A stretch of DNA of 64,000 nucleotides from contig OY821521.1 of the NCBI GenBank assembly GCA_963682025.1, positions 102,417,111-102,481,110 on the forward strand, given 5' to 3'. The stretch is from Cordilura impudica (Eukaryota; Arthropoda; Insecta; Diptera; Scathophagidae). This document shows, one piece after another, positions 59,581 to 64,000 of this stretch (position 1 is its first letter; each line of letters begins with the position of its first letter). The notes under the pieces were generated by a model. That model was not told where the DNA came from, made no database searches, and worked only from the letters and a program-made list of their open reading frames with translations. Both the position numbers and the translations under genes were made by a program.

Positions 59581-61120
59581 CTAATTCAAACACTCCCTCC
59601 TAACTACTTCACATATATACATAAATATGTGGTTTTCTGGAATAACTGCGTATATCAATTTTTGTCAGTTTTGAGTTAACGACGCCAAATATATTAATTT
59701 CTAACGCTCTTTACATGTGTTAAATTAAAAACAAAAAATATTGACCATTTCAGAATTCTTTCTTTAACTAACAACGTCACTTAAATGTTTATTAAATTAA
59801 TTTGCAGCACTATCGACGTATGTCAACCTACAATTGATCGCTGACAAATTATTTTCTCAGAAATCGACACATAGCGACATACGTTGTTATTAATGAAAAA
59901 AAAATGCAAAATAACTTTGGATTATTTTTCAGTTTATAATCACTTATAAAAACTTGTGTGTTTATTTCTGTTATTTTCTATCACTATTATTCTTGATACG
60001 TTGTTATATTCTCATCCTAAGTCCCGTTAACTTTTTGTTGACGAACAAAAATAATCCATTTATCAAGCAACAACAACTTATGTCTACATGGGTCAACTTA
60101 TGTCTAGGATCTATTCCTCTGAAGTTTTTTGACTCAAAATTTTATGTAGAGTATTTACTGCCCATATCTACAGGACTGTTAAATAGAAATCTCTAAAAAC
60201 TTTATATCGAGCCGATAATTTCAAATATAAAGTTTTTTGGCTCCCCTGAACATTTTGATTTTATGACATACATGGTTATTCTAGAAAAAAATCCATTTTT
60301 CAAGCAACAACTACTTATGTCTACATGGGTCAACTTATGTCTAGGCTCTATTCCTCTGAAGATTTTTGACTCAAAATTTTATATAGAGTATTTATTGCCC
60401 ATATCTACAGGACTGTTAAGTAGAAATCTCTAAAAACTTTATATCGAGCCGATAATTTCAAATATAACGTTTTTTGGCTCCCCTGAACATTTTGATTTTA
60501 TGACATACATGGATATTCTAGAAAACCACAGAAATATGTCTTATATGCTTCAGTATTGTTTGTATATATCTTGAAACATTAGCCCTTTCCCGGAATGTAA
60601 ACAAACTTATTGACTGCAGAAAGATTGAAATTAAAAATGTGGATTGCTATAAATATTCATCGTTAAAAATTATAGCCCTATTTACGATTAATACTAGCGA
60701 TGAAGTATCTAAAACTGAACGTACACAGTTCCTATAATTTTCGTAAATATATACTGGTGTCGTCAACAGGTAAATATTTATTTGTTTAATCGTTCAAATA
60801 AAAAATAACCTTTGATCGAATAACTTAAAAATGGGGATTTTCGAAGAATAAGTAATCCGATCAATTTGTGTCGATTAATCGAACAAATTGAATAATTTTT
60901 AATTTGCTTTATAACTGCTCTGAATTTTTCTGTCCCATTTTTATGAATGCGCCTATAATATAATAATTAAAAAAAAATTTTACTGCAATAATAAGAAATT
61001 TCACTTGATACTTATAAAAATAAAAAATATAGCCGATAGCCTAAGTTGCTAGTGCTTTAGACTTAAGATTTATTGTAATTTTAATTATAATAAATATCTA
61101 AATAATGATAATAATATCAA
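59581..61120. other. AT-rich spacer with one tandem duplication, no gene
   Basis: Apart from the duplication at 60051-60524 nothing was recognised. A lysine-free 80-codon ORF at 59954-60196 lies within the duplication and is not supported. Confidence 0.45.
60051..60524. repeat. Tandem duplication, unit about 238 bp
   Basis: Units from 60051 (AATCCATTTATCAAGCAACA) and 60289 (AATCCATTTTTCAAGCAACA) differ at a handful of positions. Within each, CAACTTATGTCTA... also recurs as a short internal repeat. Confidence 0.85.
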
Positions 61121-61892
61121 ACAAGTAAGAAAATTATAGTCGGTCTAGACCGACTATACGATACCCTATACCATGCGTTTAGAAACCCTATCTCTTAGGC
61201 CCAACTAACTGGACATTGAAAATAAGCAAAAACCAAATTTGAGTGGGATTTTTATTAATTTTTTTGGCTGCAGATATGAAAAAGTTCATTTCGGATGCTA
61301 TATCTGTAAAGGGACTAGGTCCAAAAATGGACCGATCCTGATCATGTTTGGTAAAGTCTCTTGTATTTTGCAAAAATATGTACAAACAAAATTTGAGAAG
61401 AATCAGTGCAATATTTTTGTTTTTTAATAGATTTAAGTGAAGATCGGGAAGCAGCTCTATATGTGGTCAAAGGGATCATTTTTGGACTACTCATTAGTGG
61501 ATGTAATGAACGCATACAAACCCAATTTGAGTAAGATCTATATGACAATTTGGAACTTATGGCAATTTGTGTCGATTTCATATGGGTAATTTGTATGGGG
61601 GCTAGGTCTGAACATGGACCGATTCTCACCAATTTCAATAGCGTTCATCCCATGGCTGATAAAAGCTTATATACCAAATTTCATCAAAATATATTCATAT
61701 TTGCGACCTGCAGTTTGATTACAAGCTTTACATGGACACACAGACGGACGGACGGACATTGTTAAATCAACTCAGAAAGTGATTCTGATTCGATCGGTAT
61801 AATTAAAGATGGGTCTAGGTCAAATATTTTTGGTTGTTACAAACAGCAGCACAAAGTCATTATACCCAAACCACATAGTGGTATAGGGTATA
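61121..61892 (-). mobile_element. HINE-A copy 10, full length
   Basis: Complete from AACAAGTAAG to GGTATAGGGTATA, with about three GGAC units near 61745. Nearly the same as copies 4 and 7. Confidence 0.9.
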
Positions 61893-62958
61893 AAAATATG
61901 GTTTCAATATAAGCCAAACCAAAAGTTCATCACACAAGTACTACACAGGTCGACGATACAAAACCCATAGAAATATTTTTTAATTTAATTTGTTTTAATT
62001 GTTTTTTAATTTATTAAAAACAATATGTTTTGTGGAATGTTTTGAATATTTCTATTCCAGAATTTTTAAAACTTGATCGTTTTTTAGTTCAAATAATTTT
62101 TCTTTTCCTTTTTAATCGATTAACCATATAAATTTGTATATAATGCGAATAATCGATATGCCAGAACCAGATGCGTCTATAATAAGTTGCAGAAAAGGTT
62201 TCTGCTGATCAATCACTTACAAAAGATGACACACAGATGGATGGATGGTCGGATAAATCTTAATTAATAATGAAAGTGATTATGTTTGAATGGTATAACA
62301 AAAGAAGGGTTTCTCAAATAGTTATGGTAGCTACAAATATCTCTAAAAAAATTGTCATATACATATATTAAGTACTAGAAATGTCAATGTCATAAGTTAA
62401 TTGAGATACAATTCTATATAGTTACAATCGAACCATTTTAGGTACAATGTATCATATCAGTTATTAAATCGTTTAGTTTTTATGCTTTCCGTTGCTGTTA
62501 TTAGATTCTGACAATCTTCCTGGTAACTTGTATTTAGATTATTATTAAAATAACTACAAATTCAAATAATACATGTATAAAATTATTTCGCACGATAATG
62601 TCCATATTTGAAATGCACATGGTGTAATAGGTTTGATCTATTTTTATTATTGCACTTTATCTTTGGAAAAACCAAATATATAAATAAGATAAAAAGGTAG
62701 TAAGAATAATTAGTTGTGAACAACACGATTGGCATAAACATTGCAAAAATAATATTTAAAAAGCCATTCAAAAGCAGCATCTCTTAGATATGAGCCATGT
62801 TTAATAAGCAAATGTTGTTTTAAGAGAAAATATACATATGTGGGATTATGACTCAACCTTTTTTTTTTTTGAAGATATGTTTTAAAAATTCATATAGAAT
62901 TAAATACAAGAAAATAATTCTCTTAACGAAGAGAACAATATTTTTTTTTAGTTTTAAG
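61893..62958. other. Upstream region of the serpin gene, with an old HINE-A remnant
   Basis: At about 62200-62345, ACACAGATGGATGGATGG, AAAGTGATTATG and TTTCTCAAATAGTTATGG follow the order of the HINE-A minus-strand second half, heavily diverged. No other gene or clear regulatory motif was identified. Confidence 0.45.
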
Positions 62959-62993
62959 TATAAAGCTTGATATATTATAAACATTTATTCAGT
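62959..62993 (+). promoter_or_regulatory. Predicted core promoter of the serpin gene
   Basis: TATAAA at 62959-62964 and an arthropod initiator TCAGT at 62989-62993, its A (62991) 32 bases after the first T of the TATA box, as expected for TATA promoters. Transcription from here would give a ~115-nt 5' leader before the ATG at 63106. TATA-like words are common in such AT-rich DNA; the spacing and the position before the coding exon are what support it. Confidence 0.5.
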
Positions 62994-63105
62994 ATTTATT
63001 TCTACTTCGACAACAATCAACTTTAAAAACGGAATTAATTACAGAGGAATTCATTGTGCACATATTTTTTTTTTCAGCGCAGCCAGCGACTTAAACAATA
63101 AAAAT

Positions 63106-64000
63106 ATGTGGAAAATTTGTAAGTTTTTATTGAAAAATTCATTTAAGAAAAAAAGCAATAAATAACGAAATAAAACGTAAAAGATTTCTAACCAAATCAT
63201 TATTCTATTGAAAGATGTAATCATTGCACTGGGGATTCAAATAATAAATGGACAATGCGGTTCCCATAATTCATGTAGGCTGACGTCATCGACAGCGCAG
63301 CCAAATTCAAACAATCAGAATTTCGGATCCATACAAAGAGCCAACAATCCGGCTCAAAATCAAAATAATAACAACGAAGGATATGATGTGAACACAATAA
63401 CGCTGCCAGTACGAGGGATGTCAATTACAAAATCATTTAATTCAAAACTATTCGAAATAATGTCGTCGAAAGCACAAAATCAAAATCTTGTATATTCGCC
63501 CATATCACTGGAAGCTCTTTTATCATTTATTTTAACAATCTCTGAAGGTAGATTGAAATCCGAATTGAGACAATTATTGGCCAACAATCAAACGTATTCC
63601 GCCGATACATTTCCATCAATAATAAACGATCCACCCACTACTCTCATAATGGCGAATAAACTATATTACGATCATCGCTTTGGCATTGTAAATCATAATG
63701 TTCATAACCTGGCATTAAATTTTTTTTCCAGTGAATTGGAACAAATTGATTTCCTTAATCCAAATAAAGCTGCCAATATCATTAATTCGTGGGTTGGTGA
63801 AAAAACTCGCAATCTAATACGGAACATTATTGCACCTTCGACCGTAGCCGCAAATACAAATGCAATAATGTTGAATGCCATATATTTTAAAAGTGAGTGG
63901 CTAAATAAATTCGCCACCTACGATACCGAAGTGCAACAATTCCACGTAAATCGACAAGTACAAGTTCCAGTTCAAATGATGTATAATGAGGATGTTTTCC
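63106..64000 (+). CDS. Secreted serpin (serine protease inhibitor family), incomplete at the window end
   Basis: Exon 1 (63106-63118, ATGTGGAAAATTT) joins over a 96-nt GT-AG intron (63119-63214, GTAAGT donor) to exon 2 (from 63215). The start is MWKIYVIIALGIQIINGQC, a convincing signal peptide created only by this splice. After a ~50-residue Q/N-rich linker comes the serpin fold: FNSKLFEIMSSKAQNQNLVY, SPISLEALLSFILTISEG (helix B region), IMANKLYYDHRFGI, KAANIINSWVGEKTRNLI (helix F), TNAIMLNAIYFKSEWLNKF (the conserved 'NAIYFKG.W...F') and VQVPVQMMYNEDVF. The frame is open to the window edge, so the reactive-centre loop, which decides target protease and whether it inhibits, is not visible. No premature stops. 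Likely extracellular (haemolymph, salivary or gland product); specificity unknown. Confidence 0.9.

Overview
The window reads as a strongly AT-rich, intron-bearing insect genome, most likely a higher fly (Diptera, possibly calyptrate). That attribution is an inference from the mix of elements: DINE-1/HINE-like rolling-circle repeats, Penelope-like, jockey-like and RTE-like retroelements, mariner, pogo and hAT transposons. It also rests on a host gene with a TATA/TCAGT core promoter and a short intron. No bacterial operons, tRNA, rRNA or CRISPR arrays were seen.

Almost the whole window is transposable-element debris in deep nests. 0-5 kb: an RT fragment, a HINE-A copy, a broken hAT transposase ending at its terminal repeat, and directly abutting it a Penelope-like GIY-YIG endonuclease with a structured 3' tail. 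4.7-7.7 kb: a jockey-type gag split by a 1.75 kb element (5394-7144). That element has CCCAGTTGGC termini, long subterminal arrays and a spliced DUF4806-like gene. 9-14.3 kb: three HINE-A copies, a second Penelope tail and a MITE (M5). 14.9-19.35 kb: a pogo-like transposon holding a HINE-A copy and an M5 copy that itself holds another MITE and a Helitron. 19.7-31.6 kb: two copies (A, B) of a ~5 kb HINE-like element, HINE-B; A is interrupted by a HINE-A copy, which is interrupted by B. 33.8-34.4 kb: a deleted mariner keeping its DNA-binding N-terminus. 36.1-47.9 kb: a non-LTR reverse transcriptase split by a 10.7 kb hAT with an exact 8-bp target duplication, the hAT being swollen by two more HINE-B copies. 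49.0-54.1 kb: a canonical Helitron with a broken Rep/helicase gene. 57.0-59.4 kb: an RTE-like LINE inside a ~100-bp tandem repeat.

The only convincing host gene is at the right edge: a secreted serpin (63106 to beyond 64000), with a 13-nt coding first exon, a 96-nt intron and a recognisable promoter.

HINE-A and HINE-B differ in sequence but share one design: a TATACCC-starting hairpin, a GTCC-rich microsatellite, subterminal inverted repeats, a 3' hairpin, a common CTTACTTGT end, and insertion between two Ts. HINE-B copies carry other transposons as passengers, and comparing copies with empty sites gives exact MITE boundaries and an order of events.
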